Origin: an uncultured Vampirovibrio sp.
GTDB lineage: Bacteria > Cyanobacteriota > Vampirovibrionia > Gastranaerophilales > Gastranaerophilaceae
Direction: 5' to 3'
Assembly: GCA_910578465.1 (NCBI GenBank)
Contig: CAJTPW010000008.1
Location: 1-30,966, forward strand
Length of the DNA stretch: 30,966 bases
Of the stretch, positions 25,923 to 30,966 are shown one piece after another. The notes under the pieces are model-generated. The model did not search any database and was not told the DNA's origin. It saw only the letters and a program-made list of their open reading frames with translations. The position numbers and the translations under genes are program-made. The number at the start of each line of letters is the position of its first letter. Positions within the stretch are counted from its first letter, which is position 1.

Positions 25923-26375
25923 ATGAACCTTTTAAAGAAAACAAAGTTTTTAGCTTTTCTTTTGGCATTTTTAATGGTATCGCCTGCTTTTGCATATACA
26001 ACAGGCAGCATAAACTACAGAGATGTCATGGCAAATTATTCAAAAGCAAAAGCTGCACAAAATGAAATTGAAGATAGAGCAAATGAGCTCCAGCGCTTCC
26101 TTTTGGACAAAGAAAAAGAGTTCAAAAAACTTGAATCTCCCGTACAAAAGAAATCTTTTGAAGAGCAAACGGCAAAAACTTTCGCTCAAAAGCAGGATGC
26201 TTATCAAAAATTCAAAATTAAAAAAGAAAAAGAAATTGATGACGCTATCGTTGCAGCAATCAAAGCGGTTGCCATTGAAAATAAAGTAGATTCCGTTGTG
26301 GATGCAAGAGTCATGTTTTTTGGTGCGGTTGATTTGACCGATAAAGTAATCAAAAAGCTTAATACAGGAAATTAA
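25923..26375 (+). CDS. Skp/OmpH-family periplasmic chaperone-like protein
   Basis: 150 residues. Signal peptide with a likely cut at AFA|YT (KKTKFLAFLLAFLMVSPAFA), then the OmpH opening GSINYRDVMANYSKAKAAQNE. A long charged helix pair follows (ELQRFLLDKEKEFKKLE, then QKKSFEEQTAKTFAQKQDA), corresponding to the coiled-coil tentacles. The close AIKAVAIENKVDSVVDARVMFFGAVDLTDKVIK is also typical of the family. Skp holds unfolded outer-membrane proteins in the periplasm. Ribosome binding site GGGGAGA lies 5 nt before the ATG. It supports an outer membrane. Confidence 0.9.
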   Translation: MNLLKKTKFLAFLLAFLMVSPAFAYTTGSINYRDVMANYSKAKAAQNEIEDRANELQRFLLDKEKEFKKLESPVQKKSFEEQTAKTFAQKQDAYQKFKIKKEKEIDDAIVAAIKAVAIENKVDSVVDARVMFFGAVDLTDKVIKKLNTGN

Positions 26376-26385
26376 ACCAAGCAAG

Positions 26386-26423
26386 GACCTTTAAAAAATC
26401 GACCGCAAAAATGAAAAAAGGTC
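26386..26423 (+). terminator. Possible terminator after the Skp/OmpH-like gene
   Basis: GACCTTT / AAAGGTC, a 7-bp stem with a 24-base loop, directly followed by TTTAC, which is also the -35 box of tRNA-Ser. The loop is long, so this is tentative. Confidence 0.35.
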
Positions 26424-26450
26424 TTTACAAAAAAGTATTTTTTATATAAT
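26424..26450 (+). promoter_or_regulatory. Promoter of tRNA-Ser
   Basis: TTTACA with TATAAT at a 15-base spacing (or TAATAT at 17), 12 nt before the mature tRNA 5' end. Confidence 0.6.
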
Positions 26451-26462
26451 ATGAATTTATCT

Positions 26463-26550
26463 GGAGGAGTGCCAGAGCGGTTTATCGGAGCGGTCTTGAA
26501 AACCGTCGTACGTGACGAGCGTACCGTGGGTTCGAATCCCACCTCCTCCT
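26463..26550 (+). tRNA. tRNA-Ser(TGA)
   Basis: Acceptor GGAGGAG/CTCCTCC, anticodon loop CTTGAAA (anticodon TGA, reads UCA), long variable arm built around GTACG/CGTAC, T-arm GTGGGTTCGAATCCCAC. 88 nt, CCA not encoded. The discriminator base appears to be U instead of the G usual for bacterial tRNA-Ser. The retroelement genes begin 115 nt downstream. Confidence 0.95.
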
Positions 26551-26665
26551 TTTTCCTTTTAAAATGCTTTTGAAACTGGGTATTTTAGGGAAATAGAGAA
26601 TATGCTGAATTTTTAATTATTAAAATTAAACTAAAATTGCTGAATTAAACTAAAGAGGTAGAAAA

Positions 26666-27037
26666 ATGGCACAGTATTTGCATTTAAACATTTACAAAAA
26701 ATCTTTTGATTTTCTTGTAAAAATCACTCAGATTACATCAAATTTTCAAAGAGATTTTCGCTTCACAATAGGGGAAAAGCTAAACAGCACAACAATTGGC
26801 TTTATTATCCTTATCTACAAAGCAAACAGTGCAAAAGAGCAGGAACGCGTCGATTTTATTGTAAAACTTCTGGATGAATTACAAAAAATCACCGTTCTGA
26901 CACGTCTTGCAACGGAATTAAAGAATATCCCGAGAGAAAAATATATGGAACTTGCTCTTATGCTTGAAGATATTGAAAAACAATTGAACGGCTGGAAAAA
27001 TCATTCCGTAAAAGAAACGGAAAAAGAGCTTGTGTAA
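26666..27037 (+). CDS. avd: Avd-like four-helix-bundle protein of a diversity-generating retroelement
   Basis: 123 residues, the usual size for the Avd/S23-intervening-sequence four-helix bundle. It has the family's basic, all-helical composition: YKKSFDFLVKITQITSNFQR, then FTIGEKLNSTTIGFIILIYKA, EQERVDFIVKLLDELQ, and a final helix ALMLEDIEKQLNGWKN. Avd proteins form pentameric barrels that bind the reverse transcriptase and template RNA and are needed for mutagenic retrohoming. The reverse transcriptase starts 90 nt downstream in the same direction. A ribosome binding site (GAGG 8 nt upstream) supports the start. Similar bundles also occur as standalone proteins and inside 23S rRNA introns; the neighbouring enzyme makes Avd the best call. 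Confidence 0.85.
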   Translation: MAQYLHLNIYKKSFDFLVKITQITSNFQRDFRFTIGEKLNSTTIGFIILIYKANSAKEQERVDFIVKLLDELQKITVLTRLATELKNIPREKYMELALMLEDIEKQLNGWKNHSVKETEKELV

Positions 27038-27127
27038 GATTCAGGCATAATCCAAAATCAAAAAACCACATAGGAAAAAGTTCCAAAGTATACCACAAAG
27101 AAAAATGCCCGCGCTGAAAATATAAAA

Positions 27128-28321
27128 ATGGAAAACACGGAAAACAACACTCGAAAGAAAAATAAAATAGATGAAATAAAACTGCATGAACTTACTCTGC
27201 AGACGGTTTTTGATGCATATTACGATTGCAGAAAAAGAAAACGAAATACAATGCAATCGATGAATTTTGAGTTTGATCAGGAAAAAAATCTTTTCAAACT
27301 TTATGAAGAACTGAAAGAAGGCACATATCAGATCGGCCGAAGCATTTGCTTTGTGGTCACCGTGCCAAAACCAAGAGAAGTTTGGGCAGGGGCTTTTCGG
27401 GACAGAATTGTTCACCATCTGATTTACAATGCGGTAAAAGAAAGGTTTGAAAACCGCTTCATTCAAGATACCTTCAGCTGTATTCCAAACCGTGGAACGC
27501 TTGCAGGAGCACAGCGTGCAAGGGATTTTGCAAAAAGGATAACAAGAAATTATTCCAAAAAAGCATACTACCTGAAAGCCGACATCAGTAATTATTTTAA
27601 CAGTATAAACAAAGTGATTTTGCTTGAAATAATCCGCAGATACGTAAAAGAAAAGTGGCTAATGGATTTAATCGAGCAGGTTATAAATCACGACCCCAGA
27701 ACAAACGTATTTATGAAATCGCCAAAAGCGCTCTGGGAAAAGCTTCCAAAGCATAAATCTCTCTTTAATGCGCAAATCGACAAAGGCCTGCCGATTGGAA
27801 ACCTCACAAGCCAGTTTTTTTCAAATGTTTATCTTAACCGCATAGACCAGTTTGTAAAACACAACCTTAGAATTAAATACTATTGCAGATATGTTGATGA
27901 TATGGTTTTAATGCATGAAGACCCGAAATATTTAAACTATTGCTACGACAGGATAGACGACTTTTTAAGGCGCAATCTGGACCTTGTATTAAACCCCAAA
28001 AAGAAGAATATGAACCTGATTTCACGCGGATTTGACTTTGTCGGACACGTTATAAAACCAAACAGAATTTATCTTCGAACAACAATAATAAGAAAATCTT
28101 TCAACACAATTGAAGAGTGGAAGAAAAATAAAAATCGTTTCAAGGATGATGAGCTTGTTAATTTCAGAAATAAAATCAACAGCTACCTTGGGATGTACAA
28201 ACATGTGAACGGTTACAAACTTCGAAAGAAAATTTGTGAAAAATCCACAACGCTTTTTACGGCTTCGGATGAAGATTTTTCAAAAATTTACATCATAAAA
28301 AACCTCCCGCCCGAAGATTAA
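27128..28321 (+). CDS. Diversity-generating-retroelement-type reverse transcriptase
   Basis: 397 residues. The palm motifs are in order: PKPREVWAGAFRDRIVHHLI (motifs 1-2), YLKADISNYFNSI (motif 3, D152), GLPIGNLTSQFFSNVYL (motif 4, residues ~221-237), YCRYVDDMVLM (active site 255-258) and GFDFVGH. IGNLTSQ in place of QGxxxSP is the hallmark of DGR reverse transcriptases, and the thumb-like SYLGMYKHVNGYKLRKK also matches them. Both catalytic Asp pairs are intact, so the enzyme should be active. It should copy a template repeat and mutate adenines into a target gene, but no template repeat is seen in the 90 nt before it or downstream. The ATG has no ribosome binding site and is the only start in an open stretch that begins after a TAG at 27071. 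The stop lies inside a 17-bp tandem repeat. Confidence 0.93.
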   Translation: MENTENNTRKKNKIDEIKLHELTLQTVFDAYYDCRKRKRNTMQSMNFEFDQEKNLFKLYEELKEGTYQIGRSICFVVTVPKPREVWAGAFRDRIVHHLIYNAVKERFENRFIQDTFSCIPNRGTLAGAQRARDFAKRITRNYSKKAYYLKADISNYFNSINKVILLEIIRRYVKEKWLMDLIEQVINHDPRTNVFMKSPKALWEKLPKHKSLFNAQIDKGLPIGNLTSQFFSNVYLNRIDQFVKHNLRIKYYCRYVDDMVLMHEDPKYLNYCYDRIDDFLRRNLDLVLNPKKKNMNLISRGFDFVGHVIKPNRIYLRTTIIRKSFNTIEEWKKNKNRFKDDELVNFRNKINSYLGMYKHVNGYKLRKKICEKSTTLFTASDEDFSKIYIIKNLPPED

Positions 28322-28358
28322 GCACGCCCGAAGATTAAACCCGTCCAAAGATTAAAAA
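28308..28358 (+). repeat. Three 17-bp tandem repeats over the reverse transcriptase stop
   Basis: Units CGCCCGAAGATTAAGCA, CGCCCGAAGATTAAACC and CGTCCAAAGATTAAAAA follow each other with no gap. The reverse transcriptase stop TAA is in the first unit. Confidence 0.8.
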
Positions 28359-28530
28359 ATTTGGCAAAAACTTTCCCCATTTTAAAAACTGTTGTAGAAT
28401 ATAATTAAAACAAAGTCTTGGAATTTCTAAAGAAATTGTTTATTTTTGTTCATCTTAATATTTTTGACTGAAGGCTCTCAAAGAATAGAGGGGGTATATA
28501 AGTCTGAAATTTAAGCACGAATTTTATTTT

Positions 28531-28570
28531 GAGGTGCAAATTGATGCCTCGAGAAATTGTTCATCTAAAA
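28531..28570 (+). repeat. Direct repeat copy A (GAGGTGC hairpin plus GAGAAATTGTT)
   Basis: A short hairpin closed by GAGG/CCTC followed by GAGAAATTGTTCATCTAAAA. Copy B at 29225-29262 has the same plan with a tighter hairpin. The two copies flank the two tiny peptide genes. Confidence 0.65.
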
Positions 28571-28578
28571 ATGAGCAC

Positions 28579-28605
28579 CGCAGGCAAAAAACCTGCAGTT
28601 TTTTT
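28579..28605 (+). terminator. Intrinsic terminator
   Basis: GCAGG-CAAAAAA-CCTGC followed by AG and a run of seven T on the plus strand. Confidence 0.75.
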
Positions 28606-28704
28606 ATACCTCCTGCCTTGACAAACATCAAATTAAAGTAAATAATAAGGATATAGGGGCAAGCCCCAAAGAAGTGATGTTTCTTTAGAGCTTGACTTAG
28701 CACC

Positions 28705-28779
28705 CTATAAACACATTAGAATAATTTTAAAAATCGCTATCAGCACAATGATGGCGATTTTTATTGCCAAAATGTTCAT
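28705..28779 (-). CDS. 24-residue hydrophobic peptide, type I toxin-like
   Basis: MNILAIKIAIIVLIAIFKII plus LMCL: one membrane helix with two lysines, no other domain. The ribosome binding site is nearly perfect (AAAGGAGG at 28787-28794, 7 nt before the ATG), which is far stronger than for most long genes here. Upstream on the same strand is CCCCCTTCC (28823-28831), complementary to GGAAAGGAGGG around the ribosome binding site, so the leader can fold and hide the site, as in type I toxin mRNAs. After the stop lie hairpins AAAGAA/TTCTTT and GGGGC/GCCCC. Single-helix peptides of this sort usually depolarise membranes and are controlled by an antisense RNA; none is proven here. No homologue is recognised. 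Confidence 0.55.
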   Translation of the reverse strand: MNILAIKIAIIVLIAIFKIILMCL

Positions 28780-28785
28780 AAGACA

Positions 28786-28831
28786 CCCTCCTTTCCACAG
28801 TTTTCTCAGCTATAACGTGTGCGGAAGGGGG
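28786..28831 (-). promoter_or_regulatory. Ribosome-site-masking hairpin of the minus-strand peptide
   Basis: CCTTCC with flanking C residues pairs with GGAAAGG/AGGG (one bulge, one mismatch) across a ~26-base loop, covering the Shine-Dalgarno sequence. Confidence 0.45.
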
Positions 28832-28957
28832 CAATTGTGCTACCCTGCTCTCATTTTATATACCCATCCTCTCTAAAACCACTGACAAATAAGCACTACT
28901 TTATCAAAAAGAAATAATGTATCATTAAAAGCAGTTGGGCACCCCGGCACTAAACAA

Positions 28958-29004
28958 CCCCTTTGGCACGGACTTAAAATCTGGATGTTTCCAAAGAAGG
29001 GAGG
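28958..29004 (+). promoter_or_regulatory. Ribosome-site-masking hairpin of the plus-strand peptide
   Basis: CCCCTTTGG (28958-28966) pairs with CCAAAGAAGGG (28991-29001): nine pairs with a 2-base bulge. The second arm runs into the AGGGAGG ribosome binding site. It has the same logic as the hairpin of the minus-strand peptide. Confidence 0.45.
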
Positions 29005-29015
29005 TTGATGTGCCT

Positions 29016-29108
29016 ATGTTAACAAAGTTAATGCTTGTTATATTGTTAATGTTTTTAACAGATAAAAAACTAGCACTAATAGCGTTAATATTAGTGCTAG
29101 CATTATAA
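29016..29108 (+). CDS. 30-residue hydrophobic peptide, type I toxin-like
   Basis: Starts MLTKLMLVILLMFLT, then a charged turn DKK, then LALIALILVLAL: two short hydrophobic helices or a hairpin in the membrane. AGGGAGG lies 11 nt before the ATG, a little long; a competing ATG at 29008 gives only four codons. The 3' third of the gene is a perfect 12-bp inverted repeat (29070-29100). It is followed by a second hairpin (GGAGAG/CTCTCC, from 29132). Composition is nearly all Leu/Ile/Met/Val, as in small toxic or holin-like peptides. No family is recognised; chance in an AT-rich region cannot be excluded, but the ribosome binding site and masking hairpin argue for a real gene. Confidence 0.45.
   Translation: MLTKLMLVILLMFLTDKKLALIALILVLAL
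29070..29100. repeat. 12-bp inverted repeat inside the plus-strand peptide gene
   Basis: CTAGCACTAATA, 7-base loop, TATTAGTGCTAG; all 12 bases pair. It encodes most of the second hydrophobic stretch (LALIALILVL). Confidence 0.8.
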
Positions 29109-29224
29109 ATAGCTAGCCGGGGTAAAACTTAGGAGAGCCTAAACAAAATCTCTCCTAAAGCCCAACTGTTTTTATTATAACCCATTTTCACATTTTTACA
29201 AGCACACACAATAATTTAAAAAAA

Positions 29225-29262
29225 GAGGTGCGGATGCACCTCGAGAAATTGTTTATCTTAAA
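29225..29262 (+). repeat. Direct repeat copy B (GAGGTGC hairpin plus GAGAAATTGTT)
   Basis: GAGGTGC-GGAT-GCACCTC, a perfect 7-bp hairpin, then GAGAAATTGTTTATCTTAAA. Same orientation as copy A, 694 nt away. Confidence 0.65.
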
Positions 29263-29355
29263 TCTTTTTTATTTAACCCAATCTCTAAACAGACCTGATT
29301 AAACATCTTTCAAACTAAAATTCAAGCGCGGAGCCTTTCTAAAACCCGCTTTTTC

Positions 29356-29383
29356 CTTTCAATATCCCTCCAAATATTGAAAG
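29356..29383. terminator. Hairpin downstream of the glycine-rich gene
   Basis: Perfect 10-bp arms CTTTCAATAT / ATATTGAAAG with an 8-base loop; AATTTTT follows on the plus strand. A second stem, TTTTGCGG (29387-29394) with CCGCAAAA (29425-29432), lies nearer the stop at 29440. Together they probably end transcription of the converging units, though neither has a clean minus-strand U-run. Confidence 0.45.
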
Positions 29384-29439
29384 AATTTTTGCGGAGCCTC
29401 AATCAACCGAAGCCTTTCAAAGCCCCGCAAAACTTATCT

Positions 29440-30966
29440 TTAGTCGAAACCGAAATACACATAGGCAAAGCCATCTAAGCCCTTACTGCCCTGTGTCGCA
29501 GTTCCCGTGCCGTTTGTGCCGCCTTCTTTCTTCCAGCCGCCGCCTGCACCGCCTGAAGAACCGCCTATTTGATAGTTACCACCCTGAACAATTATAGCGT
29601 CCCAATCTGTCGGCGGGATGTGCTCCTGCTGCATAACATACGGTGCACTCGCATTCTCTTCGCCTTTACATACCCCGTCAGGCAAATTGCTGAACGAACC
29701 ACACGGATAAGAAACAAACGCACCGATTACATCAACAATAGCGCCGTTTCCGCCCATTGCAAAATCATAATACAATGCCGTGTTGCCCGCCACAGGATTT
29801 GCTCCGCCTGCCGTCGGATTTGTCTTAACAGTTAACACAGGCCTGTTTTGCGGCTGTGAAATATTATCCTTAAGCCAGCCTTGCGTTGCACTGTTTACAC
29901 CGCCTGATGTACCGGCCGCACCACCAACCGCAGGAGTTACGGGTGTAGCCGTCGGAACACATCTTGTCGCGCTCCTTCCGCCTGTACCGCCCTCAACTCT
30001 GAACGTAACCGTATTATTAGATTTATTCGTAAGCGTCACAGAACTGTATCCGCCATTGGTACCTGAAACCGTTCCGGGTGCAGCGCCTGCGCCGCCCTTA
30101 CCTATAACAGGTCTTGGAATTACCTTATTCCTATAATCATACGCATCAAGGTTTTTTATATGAAGCAACGCACCTGCGCCGCCTCCGCCGCCGCCTGCAC
30201 CACCACAGAGAGCCACCTTATTATACGTACCCCTGTATGACCCTGCAAGTCCTGCACCGCCCGTACCATACAGTGTTGCACCATTAACCTTACGGCCGTT
30301 TCCGCCGCCGCCGCCTGCACCTGCAGTACCGCCATTGCTGCCATTTACATTCACATTACTTTCAGTCGAAGTTTGACCAACTGCAGCCTGTGAGCCCAAT
30401 AATCCGCTCAACCCTGCCGCACGTCCGCCTTTACCTTTTCCGCTATTGGTACCTTCGCCGCCTGCAAGCCCGCTTTCACCACTTGTGGCGCCCTGATTTT
30501 CACCATTCAATACCGTCGATGTACAACCAATTGTCACAGTATTTGTATATCCTGATTTCAATATATTCTTATATCTGCATGACGTATTCGCATTACCGCC
30601 TGCACCCGCGCTGCCGCCTGCCGTCGTGGTTGCACCTTTACCGCCTGCACCACCGGGCACTTCCACACGCCATATTTCAACGCCTGCCGAATCCGTCACG
30701 GACGCTACACTATATCCGCCCGTACCACCGTATGAACCCGGAGATTCTTTGGCGCCTGCGTGCCCGCCATTACCTGCGCTCATCGTAAGCTTACCAACCG
30801 TACCATTTTGAGAAGCTCTTGCCAACACATCATCGGGCACTCTTACCTTCATATAAGCGCCTCCGCCGCCTCCGCCGCCGGAGAAAGGGCTAAATGATGA
30901 AGTTGATTCCAGGACACAGCGCACACTATAAGCTCTGGTATTAACTCCAGTATTTAGCTTAAAAGA
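29440..30966 (-). CDS. Glycine-rich surface-type protein (5' end off window)
   Basis: 508 visible residues. The frame is open to the right edge, so the true start is outside; a GTG at 30924 is in frame but inside the coding sequence. The first residues (FKLNTGVNTRAYSVRCVLE) look like the end of a folded domain, since SVRCV-type endings close pilin-like, FISUMP-like and C-type-lectin-like domains. Then comes a long glycine-rich region (SPFSGGGGGGGAYMKVRVP, and many GGAGG, GGTGG and GAGGGGG runs) alternating with short strands (KLTMSAGNGG, TFRVEGGTGG, YSSVTLTNKS). This pattern resembles glycine-rich tips of phage tail fibres and exported adhesins. Several Cys occur, possibly disulfide-bonded. 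The end is GFAYVYFGFD. GC content is visibly higher than in neighbours because of GGN codons. Being next to a DGR-type reverse transcriptase makes it a possible diversification target, but the relevant domain would be off window. Confidence 0.75.
   Translation of the reverse strand, partial: SFKLNTGVNTRAYSVRCVLESTSSFSPFSGGGGGGGAYMKVRVPDDVLARASQNGTVGKLTMSAGNGGHAGAKESPGSYGGTGGYSVASVTDSAGVEIWRVEVPGGAGGKGATTTAGGSAGAGGNANTSCRYKNILKSGYTNTVTIGCTSTVLNGENQGATSGESGLAGGEGTNSGKGKGGRAAGLSGLLGSQAAVGQTSTESNVNVNGSNGGTAGAGGGGGNGRKVNGATLYGTGGAGLAGSYRGTYNKVALCGGAGGGGGGAGALLHIKNLDAYDYRNKVIPRPVIGKGGAGAAPGTVSGTNGGYSSVTLTNKSNNTVTFRVEGGTGGRSATRCVPTATPVTPAVGGAAGTSGGVNSATQGWLKDNISQPQNRPVLTVKTNPTAGGANPVAGNTALYYDFAMGGNGAIVDVIGAFVSYPCGSFSNLPDGVCKGEENASAPYVMQQEHIPPTDWDAIIVQGGNYQIGGSSGGAGGGWKKEGGTNGTGTATQGSKGLDGFAYVYFGFD

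Larger units (their letters stand above)
28406..28605 (+). ncRNA. Candidate small RNA with intrinsic terminator
   Basis: No coding frame, but a plausible transcript: TAGAATATAAT at 28395-28405 as a -10, small hairpins AATTTC-TAAA-GAAATT and CTCT-N8-AGAG, a GAGG...CCTC stem in the repeat at 28531, and a terminator at 28579-28605. No family (6S, SRP, tmRNA, RNase P) is recognised. There is no -35 box, so transcription is inferred. It could serve the retroelement or act on the neighbouring small peptides. Confidence 0.3.
28322..29439. other. 1.1-kb structured region without long genes
   Basis: Lies between the reverse transcriptase and the glycine-rich gene. It holds tandem repeats, a candidate small RNA with terminator, two hydrophobic peptide genes with masked ribosome binding sites, two direct-repeat copies and a cluster of inverted repeats at 29328-29432. 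I looked here for an adenine-rich template repeat resembling the end of a coding region and found none. Confidence 0.7.

Noticed and set aside
25831..26001. 57 extra upstream codons of the methyltransferase-like gene
   Set aside because: They run antisense through the Skp-like promoter and start codon; the family N-terminus begins at 25830.
27038..27127. Gap between avd and the reverse transcriptase as the DGR template repeat
   Set aside because: Only 90 nt, and it reads as neither a coding 3' end nor a sequence matched elsewhere in the window.
27041..27466. 141-codon minus-strand frame over the start of the reverse transcriptase
   Set aside because: Antisense to well-supported coding sequence; Phe/Ile-rich composition typical of AT-rich shadows.
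28406..28605. 6S RNA, SRP RNA, tmRNA or RNase P RNA in the region after the reverse transcriptase
   Set aside because: No SRP GGAAGG tetraloop region, no tRNA-like end, no long closing stem; only a generic small-RNA layout remains.
29440..30924. Periodic CCGCCTGC-type runs as a CRISPR array or DNA repeat
   Set aside because: Spacing is irregular and the runs are Gly codons in one open frame; they reflect a glycine-rich protein.
30922..30924. GTG at 30924 as start of the glycine-rich protein
   Set aside because: The frame continues open to the window edge with protein-like sequence (TGVNTRAYS) and no ribosome binding site precedes the GTG.

Overview
The window looks like a chromosomal piece from an AT-rich, anaerobic, diderm bacterium. 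The closest fit I can argue is the gut Melainabacteria/Gastranaerophilales branch of the cyanobacterial lineage. The grounds are an [FeFe]-hydrogenase maturase (HydG) and a flavodiiron O2/NO reductase (anaerobe), an AsmA-like protein and a Skp/OmpH-like chaperone (outer membrane), and long proteins with an Asn-rich N-terminal leader ending in SFSG. I place the lineage from recognition of protein style, not from a search, so it is an inference.

Layout. 1-2030 (minus) is a large predicted lipoprotein cut by the left edge, ending in GPSSSTP heptads. Then come an FAD-dependent oxidoreductase (minus), a NarL-type response regulator (plus) followed by two related palindromes, a 1158-residue glycogen/starch-synthase-like protein with extra N- and C-terminal parts (minus), a flavodiiron protein with a clear terminator (minus), a charged protein of unknown role (minus) and tRNA-Thr(CGT). 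11.5-16.8 kb holds trpD (plus), hydG (minus) and an AsmA-like gene with a terminator (plus), followed by tRNA-Met(CAT). 17.0-19.4 kb holds a compact histidine unit: hisB overlaps the end of a gene that fuses HisC to a HAD phosphatase, so pathway steps 6, 7 and probably 8 come from two overlapping genes. 19.4-26.4 kb holds an exported ankyrin protein, an exported carboxypeptidase-regulatory-like protein, a DUF378 membrane protein, a 500-residue unknown membrane protein, two overlapping PlsC-type acyltransferases, a pterin-binding methyltransferase-like protein and, divergent from it, a Skp/OmpH-like protein.

26.4-31.0 kb is the accessory end. tRNA-Ser(TGA) is followed by an Avd-like four-helix-bundle gene and a reverse transcriptase of the diversity-generating retroelement (DGR) class (motif IGNLTSQ, active site YVDD). 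I see no template/variable repeat pair in the window. The next 1.1 kb has no long gene but is highly structured: a possible small RNA with a terminator, and two tiny hydrophobic peptide genes on opposite strands. Each has a strong Shine-Dalgarno sequence facing an upstream complementary tract, and both lie between two copies of a ~40-nt repeat. This resembles a pair of type I toxin-like modules. The window ends inside a glycine-rich surface-type protein (minus) whose first visible residues (AYSVRCV) look like the end of an upstream domain.

Regulation. Several genes have extended -10 elements (TGnTAnnAT). At least two (the FAD oxidoreductase and hisC-HAD) have a -10 box placed 6-7 nt before the ATG and no Shine-Dalgarno sequence, which predicts leaderless mRNAs.
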